From: Eunapius fragilis
Taxonomy: Eukaryota; Porifera; Demospongiae; Spongillida; Spongillidae
Direction: 5' to 3'
Assembly (NCBI GenBank): GCA_963681505.1
Contig: OY811978.1
Span: 6,494,586-6,558,585 of the forward strand
DNA length: 64,000 bases
Made by a program: the position numbers and the translations under genes. Positions within the stretch are counted from its first letter, which is position 1, and each line of letters starts with the position of its first letter. The notes under the pieces were generated by a model. That model ran no database searches. It had not been told where the DNA came from and saw nothing but the letters and a program-made list of their open reading frames with translations. Shown piece after piece: positions 53,271 to 64,000 of this stretch.

Positions 53271-56200
53271 TTTGAACACAAGAGGGAAAGGAGGTTAATG
53301 ATTTTGTGTGATGTGTTCTGTAAATAAGAAGTCAAAACATTAACCTTCTAGATGACCTTTGTATGTGCTGATGAGTCATAGGACTAGTTCTAGAACATTC
53401 TATAGTATGGATATATAAGCCGTATGATAGATCAAGTGTGCATGTATTATTGATTGGGATAGAATCCTCGCTACTCTGTTACAGTGATACCAACCTTTAA
53501 GGGCAAATTTTATGTGAACTGTCTACTATTTACGTGTGTAACCATTTAATTTAGCAGTACATGTACACACTTACATGGCAAGACCAAAAAATTGATGTTT
53601 TGTATACAATGTACATTACTGTACTCATTTGGTAGTTAGCAGAGATTGAAGTAAGTGTTAAGCCAACTGGCACAGGTCTGAAACAAATTCAATTTACGGA
53701 CAATGGGGATGAGTACTAAAGGCGCATAGTTTTAAGATATGGAAACAACGTAAAACTGTTCTCCTTTTTGATATGGTTCGATTATCACTAAGAACTAAGT
53801 GATCTGACTCTTGGCTGTCCAAGTGACGTTTTCTCATACTGCATCATGGAACCTACACCCTAGTCTCATACCCAGACCCAAACGTACATGTACGTAAGCA
53901 TTATAATACTACGCACAGATGATCTGGCCAATACATTGAATGAAGTTGTTCTGGTGCTCCAGAATGTTGGCGCTGCAGTCAGAATTGAGAGCTAGCATGA
54001 TGTCCCATTTTAATTTCACACTACAAAGAGGAGCCTGGTACTTGATTGTGCATGTGCAGCTAAGATTGTCATATCTGGACCTGTGTCTAAAACGAAGGTA
54101 ACGCCATTATAGTAGGAAAGGTCTCATTACGAAGTATACTATGTTGTGAATTGCCCATCGATTTCATTACATTGAAAGCATCCTTATGGTGATAGCCTTT
54201 TCTCACTGCTACTTAATCAAAGACGGACACACTTATGTTGTGATGACAGTACCATTGCTATGACAACAAAAATTATCACTTTCCTAAATGAACCTACTCC
54301 TGTAAGTTCCAATCTCAACACGATTCCTGCTCTTGGCATGCACATGTATATGCAACTACATACCTTGCTCCACCAATTCTCCGCTTCAAAGATCTAGGAT
54401 ATATATTTTTGGTTACAACACTTCGATCATTCAGCCTATCTTCCCATTTACTACTAGCAAAGTAAATTTAATAATTAATTAGAAGTGATTAATTCATGAG
54501 ACTCTCACATGTACATGGTCAATAGGCCTACAATTAACGGCATGTACTCATGCATAACTACATAATTACATCACGGACAGCAGGAAGGTGGTACTGTAAC
54601 TTTAAAAAATCAGAATACAAGAGAGAGGGGATGACGAAAAAAAATTTCATGGTAAGTTATCACGTTATGCACTGTAGCATATGAGTTAAATCATGTAATA
54701 GCGCCTAGCAACCATACTTGAACACCTGAAGGGAAAAGTTATAGTATTAAGCCTTTTTCTTAACTAGCTATAAACAATCACCTGGGGTCTGATTGTTTGG
54801 GAACTATCTGGCAATGCCGCATGTAATGTATATTTTCTTTCATTCATTTTCAATCACCACTAAATGCATGATTTTGTGTGAATATCTCACACCATAATAA
54901 TTGCAGTGTGGCTCCTTTAAATGATAAAAATCATCTACAAACTGATTTCAATTTTGAAGCATAGGTTTTGTTGCCCCTTTTAAGTACAAATACGAATAAA
55001 TCAATATATGCAATCCTTGCACATGCCTCCACTTGCTCTATGGTTCACACATGCATACACATGCACATACATGCAAACACATGTGTAAATATTTATTTCA
55101 TGTGCTTATATGCATTCACCTCATACCTCTGACAATATATAAATTACAGTTCTATAACGACACACTATCAAGAAGTATGTGTAGTACTCCCTGAATGTCA
55201 GGAATAAGCAACATATCTTTGACTCAATTCAACTTTTAGAAAGTGTTATTGGGTAGAGCCAGTAGTTAATAGGTTACAATGCAGTGAAACTGCAAACTAT
55301 TAGCTCAGACAATGGAGATAATGCTCACTTGCTCCCACACTCTTGAACCAAAATAAATAGATTCTTCTTCACCTCCTTCCGGATTTTATAAGATAAGATT
55401 TGAAAGCTTAAAAGGTTTATAATTACTATTAAACTCAAACCTTATAGGTTATGCAAAGAAAGTAGAGCAGACAAATTTGGAGCTTTCTACTGACTTTGTT
55501 TGGTATTATGATTTTCGGCGCTGCAGTTATACAAATTTCATTCATTGAACAACTCAGTGGTTTAAAACCATAGGGGACCCGGAAATTTTACAAATACACT
55601 CATTGTTTCTATACTTGTTTTTAATAAAGTGGTGTTAAGTAAATGACAATATTAATTAAGTAAAATCAAATCAGAATAGTCAAGTTTAACTCCAACTGTA
55701 ATGAGCAGAAAAGTTTTAATTCTACATTTCAATAATAATAAACATATACCATACTGTAGCAATTAAGAGTTATTACTTAAAATCAACCGAATTAAATCAA
55801 GAATGTGAACATAACATGATTTAATAATTCACTAGAATCACTTATAAACGTACCGAAGGGGTTCCTTCACCCTTATATTAACATGCACATGTACAGCCAA
55901 CGAAAGACAAAAGTGCATACACATGATGTGCTATCAATGACATTAAAGATATTGCGTCATAAGCCCGAGAACACCATTTGCATCGTAGCGTAGTAGCTGT
56001 AATAGGTAGTCCCCAGTCTCTTAATTACGGCTATTATTATGCATTGTTTGAGAGTATCTCATTACTAAAGAGGCCATTAACATCACCAAACCTTGACGTG
56101 GCTAAAAGCAGCTAACTATACCGCGATGACAAACAGATTGGCAAAGCAATGTTTATAAATTGCATTTTCCAGTATGCCCTCACCATGAGAAGTTAGGCAG

Positions 56201-57835
56201 TAAAGTTCAATTTTTCTCTGCTTTCAGAATAGAAAATTATCCATACTGAATACAAAGTATACTTCAGTAGAGAAGGAAATGGGCTTCCCAAGTACATATT
56301 AAATATAGCAAAATAATCTGTTATGAAAAATGAAATGTATACAGAAGTGTCAAATTTTTTGTTTACAAAATTTGATCGTAAATGTACCTGTTTTGTCTTA
56401 AATAAATTTCAGTTTGAATAATTAGACATACATGTACATACAGTTGTATTCAATAGTATACCAGAAGGGTAATTTGGACTGTTGTGAATGTAATTATGAC
56501 AAGAAACATTGAAGTGATACCCTGACCCAATGTCCTTGCACCTAAACCACTGTGCGACTTAATATAATTATCAATAGCAGACAATTTTGTATGGAGATGC
56601 ATGTCACTGGTTAGAAACCATAGAATCACTCTCCCCTGCAGTAAGCAGGCTCACCGATTGCCTCTTCCCGGGCCGGAAATGCATGTATAAACTAAGGAAG
56701 CAAGGAATTATTGTAATAATTACATGCCTACTTTAATTGCATTATTCCTGTTCCCTGCTTCTTACACAGTTGATGCAAATAATTCCTACTTCCCAATTTT
56801 ATTATTTTAATTTAAACCTTCTTTATAATTATATCCATTTTATGAACCTTTTATATTTGGTAATAACTCAATGCATTTCTTTAAATCTACAACATGTCAT
56901 GTATAATTGGTGCACTTGCACACTGTAGTGACATGACACTTCATGTGGAGCCCATGTCCATGGTACATGTACACCTGCAATATTTTGGATCAGATCACTC
57001 TATATCTCTATTTTTCGTAGTCAATCTGTACGAATAATCTTGTGCTGTGCTATCATGCTAACCACTTAGACATGCTCATGTGTAAATTGCTATTTAGGCC
57101 TATTAGTAACTACTAAATACAGTGCGGCACTATCACATCATGCATAAACGCATTATGCTGATATCAGGAAAGTGGTTATCGATTCTTCATGTTTACTGTC
57201 CTGGACATCTCCCATGGACATAGTGGAAGCCGTGAGATTTGGGTTTTACAATACCTGAAACACACGCAGTACCATGTTTTGCTAATGGAATGACATAGAA
57301 TCAATGTTAAGTGATCGCTTCAATTACTAATTGTGAAGCAAACTGACCGATTGAGGGTCGTTCCATGAAGCAGAAGGGTCTATGAAACGGAGAATAGGCC
57401 GAGCAAGAAATCTAACTGCGCAGCCATAACAGGAAGTATGTTTCAATACATAATATACTGCAAAAGGACTATAGTTGTATTAACTAAATGTCTTTGGGAT
57501 AAGCGCACTTAATTTGATTATATGTTCTTATGCATGGAAAGCTGTACTCTTTTGAAGACATTTTGTTGTGGGTAATATATAGATAAATTTTTAATCTTTA
57601 ACCTCTGATGCGTGATACGGCGGGACACTGTACTAACTATTAATTATTATTTTATGAGCATTTTATGAGCATTTTACATTTTGTTGTAGATATTGCAACC
57701 TACATGTGCTCTGTTTAGTTTTATGTAGAGTAATGATATATGGTGCCTCAAAATGCCAGAGCAAAAAAATACAGTATTTTTGTGACTATTTGTTTAAATT
57801 GGCATTTTAATTACTCCATGTCTTCATGTATGCAG

Positions 57836-59952
57836 ATATTTCAGCAAAGCTATCGTCCATATTGGGTACCTACAAAACTATTATGTTAAAAGAATTGAAG
57901 ATTTCGAAATTAATTTTCTATGGAACTCCACGGACAGGAAAGACCACGCTTCGCAAACAACTTCTTAGGAGTGTTGATACTTTTCAAACAAGCAATACCC
58001 TTGAGCCAAGTACAAACATTGCAGAAATATGTGATCCAGTGTTTGTTGAACGAGTAGTATTGTCTGATGAAGAGAACAGTGAATGGAAATGGACTGTTCA
58101 AGGATTGGATGACATAGCAAAAATGTTGCTGAACTGTTTAGATAACAAACGTTTACAAAACCCACAACCCAAACGTGAAGCCAGCATACCTAGGAGATAT
58201 ACACATTGTAAGCGTGGCAAATATAACTCCCCAATCACACGTTCACATTCTGTTTCAAACACCAATAACAAACAACATCTTGCTACTGGTGTCCTACTTC
58301 CTAAAATTTTGACTCCAAAAGTAAAGGAACAGACCAGCTCTTCATCTGTTGGATCATTACACCACTGTCAAACACAATCATGTGTAAGCATACATGTAGA
58401 TATTAAGCAGCTTTTTCTGGAGGCTGTTAAAACTGGGAAGTGGTCAGATGTAGTGAGTGCTCTTCATATTTTTGACAAAGCAATGTTGATACAAATTATC
58501 GATGGAGGTGGACAACCCAGCTTTCAGGAAATTTTTCCTCTCCTTATCAGTGGTACGTCTGTGACACTTCTCATGTTCAAACTTACAGATGATCTTCTGC
58601 AGCCTAACCCTGTCCTGTACCAGCCAAATGATAGTGATAGAGTGGAGCAAAAATGGCAGGACACATATGTGGTTAGGGATTGCATTTTCCATGCTCTTTC
58701 AGGTCTCATTTCATTGCAGCCAGAGTCGTGCAAGGCCAAGGTGAATCCATTGCATTCCAAAGTTCTCTTGGTTGGTACGCATAAAGACAAACTAGAGGGC
58801 TCCGAAGATGAAAAGAAAGCAAAAGTTAAAGATTATGCGCAATCATTATTTAGCTGGCTGCGTCATTCAAAAGCATTATTTAAACTGATCAACGTGCACA
58901 GTATTGACGATTTCATTACTGACATTAGCAATTTTAACCATCAAGATGTATTAAAAATAAGGAAAAAAATTGAAAAGTTGATATCTCATGGAGAGCCTCA
59001 AAATATCCCAGCTCCATGGCTTGTGTTTGATTTTGTTCTGCATAAGTATGCAAAATTGCATATGAAGCGTAAGGTTAAACGAGAGGAATATGAAGCAATA
59101 GCCATTCTCTGTGGTATTAAGGTTGACGAAATAGGTGTGGTTCTTCATTATCTTCATCATGTAGCAGGAACACTGCTCTACTATTCTGATATACCAGAAC
59201 TACAGGAACATGTCATTACTGACTTCCAACTAATATTTGATTCTATCTCAAAAGTTATTATCCAGTACTTTGACAGATCAGCTCACATGGGTGACAAGGA
59301 ATTGTTTTGCAAGAAAGCTCAATTTGAGGCCTCGGTTCTGCAAGAAGATGGTTGTTGTCTAAATGTCAACGAACTACTTGCATTGTTGCAGCATCGTCAC
59401 ATAGTATCTCAATTAGAAGATGGCACTTTCTTTATGCCATCTGTGCTACCAAAGGCACAGGTATGTATTGAACCACCTGTTAATTCTTGTTCCATGTTGG
59501 TCATGTTTGATTTTGGTTATTGTCCTGTTGGACTCTTCTGTGCTGCAGCCACCAGGCTTATTGTCGCTCACAAATGGGAAATTAATAGATCAGAGCAATT
59601 TAGAAACAAAATAAGCTTCCATTGTTCCATGTCTGGAAATTGCTACACCATAGTATTTACTGCTTACCCAGTACATTATGAAGTAAAGCTTGTTGAAAAA
59701 GATGCCCCGTCACAAATCAAGTTTCATACTTACAAAGCAATCAAGGATGTATTTGAAAAGATCTGCAGAGATCTGCAATTTCCATATCCAGTTTATGGAT
59801 TCTACTGTCCAGAGACATGTACATACGAAGGCGCTACATACCCACAGTTCCAACACCCTGCTAAGTGTAGTGACAAAGCAAAGCAGATGAAATGTTTTTA
59901 CACTGACACCATAAGCAAATTGACTGAAGAACACAAGATGTGGTTTCACGAG
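57836..59952 (+). CDS. Roc-like GTPase plus COR-like domain, one large exon
   Basis: A 2,117-bp exon from TATGCAG|AT to GAG|GTATGC, about 706 residues. Numbering from an in-frame ATG at 57826: P-loop GTPRTGKTT at 33-41; a long insertion, Ser/Lys-rich at about 112-175; DGGGQ at 226-230, equivalent to the DxxG switch II; GTHKD at 317-321, equivalent to NKxD; then a COR-like region from about 395, with winged-helix-like IKVDEIGVVLHYLHHVAGT and a second domain to about 700. Order and motifs fit Roco proteins, the family of LRRK and DAPK1, whose Roc domain is a Ras-like GTPase and COR a dimerisation unit. No LRR or kinase is present here. Entry phase is 1, matching the FN3 exon at 51496, and exit phase 0, so more exons follow. 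The ATG at 57826 could instead start a separate gene; it has no other support. Confidence 0.82.
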
Positions 59953-60343
59953 GTATGCGTAGTTTCCTCTCTAACAGTAATTCGTGCATGCTTATAAATG
60001 TTATGATGAAACCAAATGCAGTTGTAAATACATATATGTGTGTTATAAATATTTAAGCATAGGAGAGGTAGGGTAGGAGAATTTCAAAACTCAGCATCTT
60101 TAATTCCGTAGAAATATGTTCCCAAAAATAATTATTTTGCTGAACCTTAGTTTTTAAAAATTAATTTCATGGAGTAGTTACATATACTTGTTTAGACTCT
60201 GGAATAATAGGGGGGGTGGGGGGGCATATTTTAGTACTAATGTTTGTACCCAGTAGATGTCCATTGAATTGTACTCTTCGACATGCCATATCTATGGACT
60301 GAAATGCTCATACAGTCTGCAACGTACATTATATACAGCAGTA
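59953..60343. other. Intron sequence after the Roc-COR exon
   Basis: Begins with a good donor (GTATGC). No coding segment seen. A GGGGGGTGGGGGGG stretch lies at about 60210-60224. Confidence 0.5.
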
Positions 60344-60779
60344 ACTAAAGTCCGCGACAGCATCCAGGAAGTATATAGAAATGCGGTACTCCAATGAAGC
60401 AGATATATCAAGGTCCATGCATCAATGGATAGTATTTTTATCTGCGATTACCGGGATTATGTATTTACATGATGTTATCGCTATGGAGAAGCTGAATTTT
60501 TCAAGACCCAAAAAACATTAATTCTTTTAATTCCATATTTTGGACTCATTTCGGTACCGTGTTGATTTTTTTCCCGCTATAGTCTGTTTCTATGGGGCTT
60601 GAAGTACAAAAAAAAATTTTTCGCACATTTTAATTGTATTCCGCTCTTAAGCTACACTTTTCTAAAGTTTTTTCCCCTACTTTCACCTTTTTACGTGGCT
60701 TGTATCAATCTGCGGTTGCGAAACCAACCATGAATTTTTATTACTTGAGACCCGGCACAACATCACGTCATCAATTGAA

Positions 60780-61310
60780 GATGGCTGTTTCAAGTGAGGA
60801 CGCGAGCTGTTTAAACTTGAGATCCCTGGAGACTACAATCACAGAATTGAAAAGCAAAAGCCTCGTGCCCTTACAGAGGAACAAAAGCTAGATATTCTCA
60901 TTGCATACCACTCGCTGCAAGCCGAAGATGCCAAGGAACTGTTGGAAAACCCTGCACAGAAGCCTAAGGGACATTAGCAACAATGGGTCTCTGCATTACT
61001 TGGTTATTCGACAAAAACAGTTGGGCTGGTGTATCGTGATTGGCATCAACATCAGCAGATTCAAGTAGCCATGCCACCCGCCAATCGTCTTCCTAAACAA
61101 CAGCGCATACCCAAGTCGAATGACGTTCTCCTTGCTGCGCGTACCCTTGTGCGAGAGAAGCGCTCAAGTAATGAACGGGTCGTTGCTCGTCACGTGTTAG
61201 ATCTGATGAGGCAGCGGAAGTGGCTAGTTGTGGACGATCAACCCCAAAGCTTATGCCTCATCATTGCGCTGTGTTCGACGCTATCTCAAAATGATTATGG
61301 TCACGATGAA
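60780..61310 (+). pseudogene. Transposase N-terminal and middle part, plus-strand copy
   Basis: This reads as RRIEKQ...LTEEQKLDILIAYH, LLENPAQKPKGH, then a TAG at about 60976, YSTKTVGLVYRDWHQHQQIQ and PPANRLPKQQ (helix-turn-helix-like N-terminal region), in agreement with the minus-strand copy. It goes on past the duplicated zone with RIPKSNDVLLAARTLVREKR and RHVLDLMRQRKWLVVD, sequence absent from the other copy. After about 61230 the frame changes (SSLRCVRRYLK). Broken by a stop and shifts. Confidence 0.6.
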
Positions 61311-61523
61311 ATGATGTTACCTCCATGCAGTTGCTTCACAAGTATCTCTAGCATAGTCCTGTAGTGTGAAAACACCTGAAAAATGCTTTACATAACATGC
61401 ATATGTAGATTACAAGTGGTGTATAGACATCCGTGTTCAAAAATCTACTGTAAATTCAAATTTATGTATAACTCTTGAATGCATGCACTGCATGAGAACA
61501 CAAAAGGGAATTAAACTTTGAAA

Positions 61524-62880
61524 TTAAGTAGTGTGCACTATGCCATAAAGCAATTCACAATTCTGCATCATCAGATGAACTTGACATACAGTACTACCAG
61601 TACCCTCCAAATCAGATTTATCTTCAGACTCCTCAGATACTTCTTCACTATCATGCTCATCCATTCTCATATACTCTTGTTCTATTTGATGCACATGCTC
61701 GTAGAGTCTTTCCACTCTACCTGTAGTATCACTACCTAACTTTTCAAATGCTTTAGCAAGGCGCTGTTGCACCAGTTGCATGGTAGTGGAAACATCATAC
61801 TGTCTACCTACTTCTCCTTTTACTTGTGACCACACCATTTCAATGGGTTGCAGATCACAATGATAAGGTGGTGTATACAAACTTCATGACCCTGCTCCTT
61901 TGCTAACTGCACTATCTCAGCGTCAACTGAGGCAACATAGGCTTTCAGTTTCAGTCTAAGAGTTGGTAAAGTATCCTTTGCACTAAAGGACATACCTAGT
62001 GTAGTTAGCACATGCTGAATCTCAGCCTTTTTTGCCTTACCAACTTTAGGGGCACTTGCAGGTTTAGTACAATGGTATCGCGCATTGTCCAAACGAATGA
62101 GACTGGGTTCTGTGACGTTTGGCAAAAGTTGTGTCTTGAACCAATGAACAAAGTTCGCAGCATTGAAATTTTGGTGATAATCACCTGAAGATTTTTGGGA
62201 TTGGAAAATCTACACCGAGTTAGGCACCAAACAAGCATTTTCGGAAGCATTCTTTACCCTTTTCCTAGGACTACTGTTTTGAATAGCGCAGCAATAAAAC
62301 AAAAACGTTTGCCTTTTTTCTGTACACGCTCACATACAGATTGTGTACTGTGAGGAACAAACAGTGAGTCATGATCCCGACGATAGTGGTGGTGAATGTA
62401 CGATTCATCCAGATCTACAATGCGCAGTTGTTCACTGACTGGTGCACGTTCATTGTCAACTAGACGCTACAAGTATCGAACACGCGCGGCAACAATAGCT
62501 TCTTTTTCGCATACTTGCAAAGCAGTTGAGTCACCACGACGGTAACCATGCTGGGAGAGATAAACTGTTGTTTAGGAAGACGATTGGCGGGTGGCATGGC
62601 TACTTGAATCTGCTGATGGTGATGCCAATCACGATACACCAGCCCGACTGTTTTTGTCGAATAACCAAGTAATGCAGAGACCCGTTGTTGGTAGTGTCCC
62701 TTAGGCTTCTGTGCAGGGTTTTCCAACAGTTCCTTGGCATCTTCGGCTTGCAGCAAGTGGTATGCAACAAGAATATCTAGCTTTTGTTCCTCTGTAAGGG
62801 CACGAGGCCTTTGCTTTTCAATTCTGCGATTGTAGTCTCCAGGGATCTCAAGTTTAAACAGCTCGCGTCCTCACTTGAAA
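61524..62880 (-). pseudogene. Tc1/IS630-like DDE transposase, minus-strand copy
   Basis: Minus-strand pieces in order: the same N-terminal region as at 60780 (GLVYRDWHHHQQIQ, PPANRLPKQQ at about 62565); HGYRRGDSTALQV; SEQLRIVDLDESYIHHHYRR with the first catalytic Asp; GKRFCFIAALF; SLIRLDNARYHC with the second Asp; PPYHCDLQPIEMVWSQVKGEV with the final Glu; then an acidic tail ending at 61524. These are the three blocks of the DDE_3 fold of IS630/Tc1/mariner transposases, which cut and paste DNA at TA sites. Frameshifts and stops (for example after ARVRYL, after VVLGKG and within GHEV) make it inactive. About 65 residues between PPANRLPKQQ and HGYRRG are missing and are present instead on the plus-strand side. 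Confidence 0.75.
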
Positions 62881-63368
62881 CAGCCATCTTCAATTGATGA
62901 CATGATGTTGTGCCGGGTCTCAAGTGTTAAAAATTCATGGTTGGTTTTGCAACTGCAGATTGATACAAGCCACGTAAAAAGGTGAAAGTAGGGGAAAAAA
63001 CTTCAGAAAAGTGTAGCTTAAGAGCGGAACACTATTAAAATGTGCGAAAAATTTCTTTCTGTACTTCAAGCCCCATAGAAACAGACTATAGTGGGAAAAA
63101 ATCAACACGGTACCGAAATGAGTCCAAAATATGGAATTAAAAGAATTAATGTTTTTTGGTCTTGAAAAATTCAGCTTCTACAAAGCGATAACATCATGTA
63201 AATACATAATCCCGGTATCGCAGATAAAAATACTATCCATTGATGCATGGATCTTGATATATCTGCTTCATTGGACTACCGCATTTCTATATACTTCCTG
63301 GATGCTGTTGCAGACTTTAGTACTCTTTATAGTCATATACATGTACTCAGTTCATTTCGTTTCATTAG

Positions 63369-63393
63369 GAGGAATCTAAAGAACAGACAAAAG
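63369..63393 (+). CDS. Tentative 25-bp exon after Roc-COR
   Basis: TTTCATTAG precedes GAGGAATCTAAAGAACAGAC and a GTATGT donor follows. In phase 0, as left by the exon ending at 59952, it reads EESKEQTK with one base over. Such a short match could be chance; the support is the clean splice pair and correct phase only. If real, the whole transposon at 60344-63320 is inside an intron. Confidence 0.25.
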
Positions 63394-64000
63394 GTATGTC
63401 ATAACCCAAGTTAATCGTTGCATAATCTCTATAGTAAATTTGGTGCTTTATAAGAATCGGAGGCAAGAGTGCATTGGGTAGGGTGGAATGGCATATTTAT
63501 AATTGATATGATCACATAGTTGCTGCTATCTGCCACTCAATCTTCAGTTTTTTTTTCACAACTGCAACCTCCAAACCCTTATCCCCAATTTCTGATAGGG
63601 AATGTTTTAATCATTTTTTTCATGAGTGTTCTCAATTCATGGTCTCATATGTATTTACAATGAATTATGCTGAGAATTAGTATTGGGTTATTCCTCCACT
63701 TATGAGCAAGAGTTGTGACTCACGTCTTCCGATTTTGCTCTAACTTCTCATATATGTTGACTTGCACCATGCCACTGAATAATTAATTTTTTCGTGCAAC
63801 TTGGCACACATATCTTGGCTGCTATGCAATTGACAGCAGGGATTTTGGCATCGAATTGAAGGCCATGATAAGTAGAACTGATCTATGGCGATTATTTTTG
63901 GGAGTGGGTAAAGGGCTATTGTATTTCAAGTGGTAGACACCTCTATATTTTAAAAAGGTACTTTGATGAAGCTAGAAATTTAACCCTTTACACACTCCCC
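63394..64000. other. No supported gene at right edge
   Basis: AT-rich sequence. GGAGGCAAGAGTG at about 63460 faintly resembles the 751-1002 element. The downstream exons of the Roc-COR gene probably continue beyond the window. Confidence 0.4.

Larger units (their letters stand above)
51497..57835. other. 6.3-kb putative intron between FN3 and Roc exons
   Basis: No coding segment with family resemblance was found. The frame at 56737-56928 is leucine/tyrosine-rich AT sequence. It contains an interrupted fold-back element (52310-53270) with a nested MITE (52385-53002), the 20-base motif at 53860-53879 and a CATGCA-rich stretch at about 55040-55090. If this is not an intron, an undetected 3' end of the RhoGEF gene and a promoter for a separate Roc gene must be here. 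Confidence 0.5.
60344..63320. mobile_element. Tc1/IS630-like transposon with inverted-duplicated 5' half
   Basis: The ends CTAAAGTC-GC-ACAGCATCCAGG face each other, with TA adjoining at the right end. Unusually, the inverted repeats are about 757 bp long (60344-61103 and 62565-63320) and each includes the same N-terminal part of the transposase reading frame, pointing inward. Past the repeats the two sides differ: the left continues the transposase by about 200 bp, while the right jumps to the catalytic core. The element is thus a palindromic chimera of two copies of its own 5' half around a single core. Coding frames are broken, so it is non-autonomous. It lies within or just after the Roc-COR gene. 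Confidence 0.8.

Overview
The window looks like the nuclear genome of an early-branching animal, most likely a demosponge, though a cnidarian is possible. It is AT-rich and gene-poor. Its genes have GT-AG introns, some only 64-79 bp long. The domains are those of animal phosphotyrosine and small-GTPase signalling: SH2, DH-PH, fibronectin III and Roc-COR. The transposon families are of kinds I associate with sponge and coral genomes. No bacterial gene organisation, rRNA, CRISPR array or recognisable tRNA gene was seen. All exon models are made by eye from reading frame, splice signals and family resemblance.

Left part (1-24 kb). Three small single-exon genes encode SH2-only proteins with cysteine-rich, probably lipid-modified N-termini, at 3612-4214 (+), 22837-23463 (-) and 23535-24062 (+). 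The last two are divergent, with 71 bp between their start codons. Between the first gene and this pair lie a structurally complete BEL/Pao LTR element (5247-9670) and a graveyard of minus-strand mobile-element genes (15.3-19.3 kb): hAT/ZMYM-type, Gag, PHD finger, and a DDE-type transposase. The BEL/Pao element has identical LTRs and a 5-bp target duplication, but its polyprotein lacks most of reverse transcriptase and RNase H.

Middle (24-39 kb). A 1,725-bp DNA transposon with 131-bp inverted repeats (24124-25848) sits 61 bp after an SH2 gene. It holds the N-terminal halves of two converging genes, one a RecQ-like helicase. Then come several inverted-repeat elements, a decayed integrase gene with an intron, a 33-bp palindromic tandem repeat and one small two-exon gene (36449-36712, -).

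Right part (39-64 kb). A plus-strand gene encodes a collybistin/Asef-type (ARHGEF9/ARHGEF4-like) RhoGEF. Eleven exons, all joining in compatible phase, give DH, PH and one fibronectin III domain. After a 6.3-kb repeat-filled intron, one 2.1-kb exon in matching phase encodes a Roc-like GTPase plus COR-like domain. If spliced together, this would be a RhoGEF-FN3-Roco protein, an architecture I do not know from any described animal protein. Its introns hold LINE debris, a tandem duplication, a palindrome and a MITE nested in an older fold-back element. At 60344-63320 is a Tc1/IS630-like transposon whose two ends are inverted copies of its own 5' half.

The three SH2 proteins would be membrane-bound phosphotyrosine readers or decoys. 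The RhoGEF-Roco gene would combine a Rho-family activator with its own GTPase module. Both are inferences from domains only.
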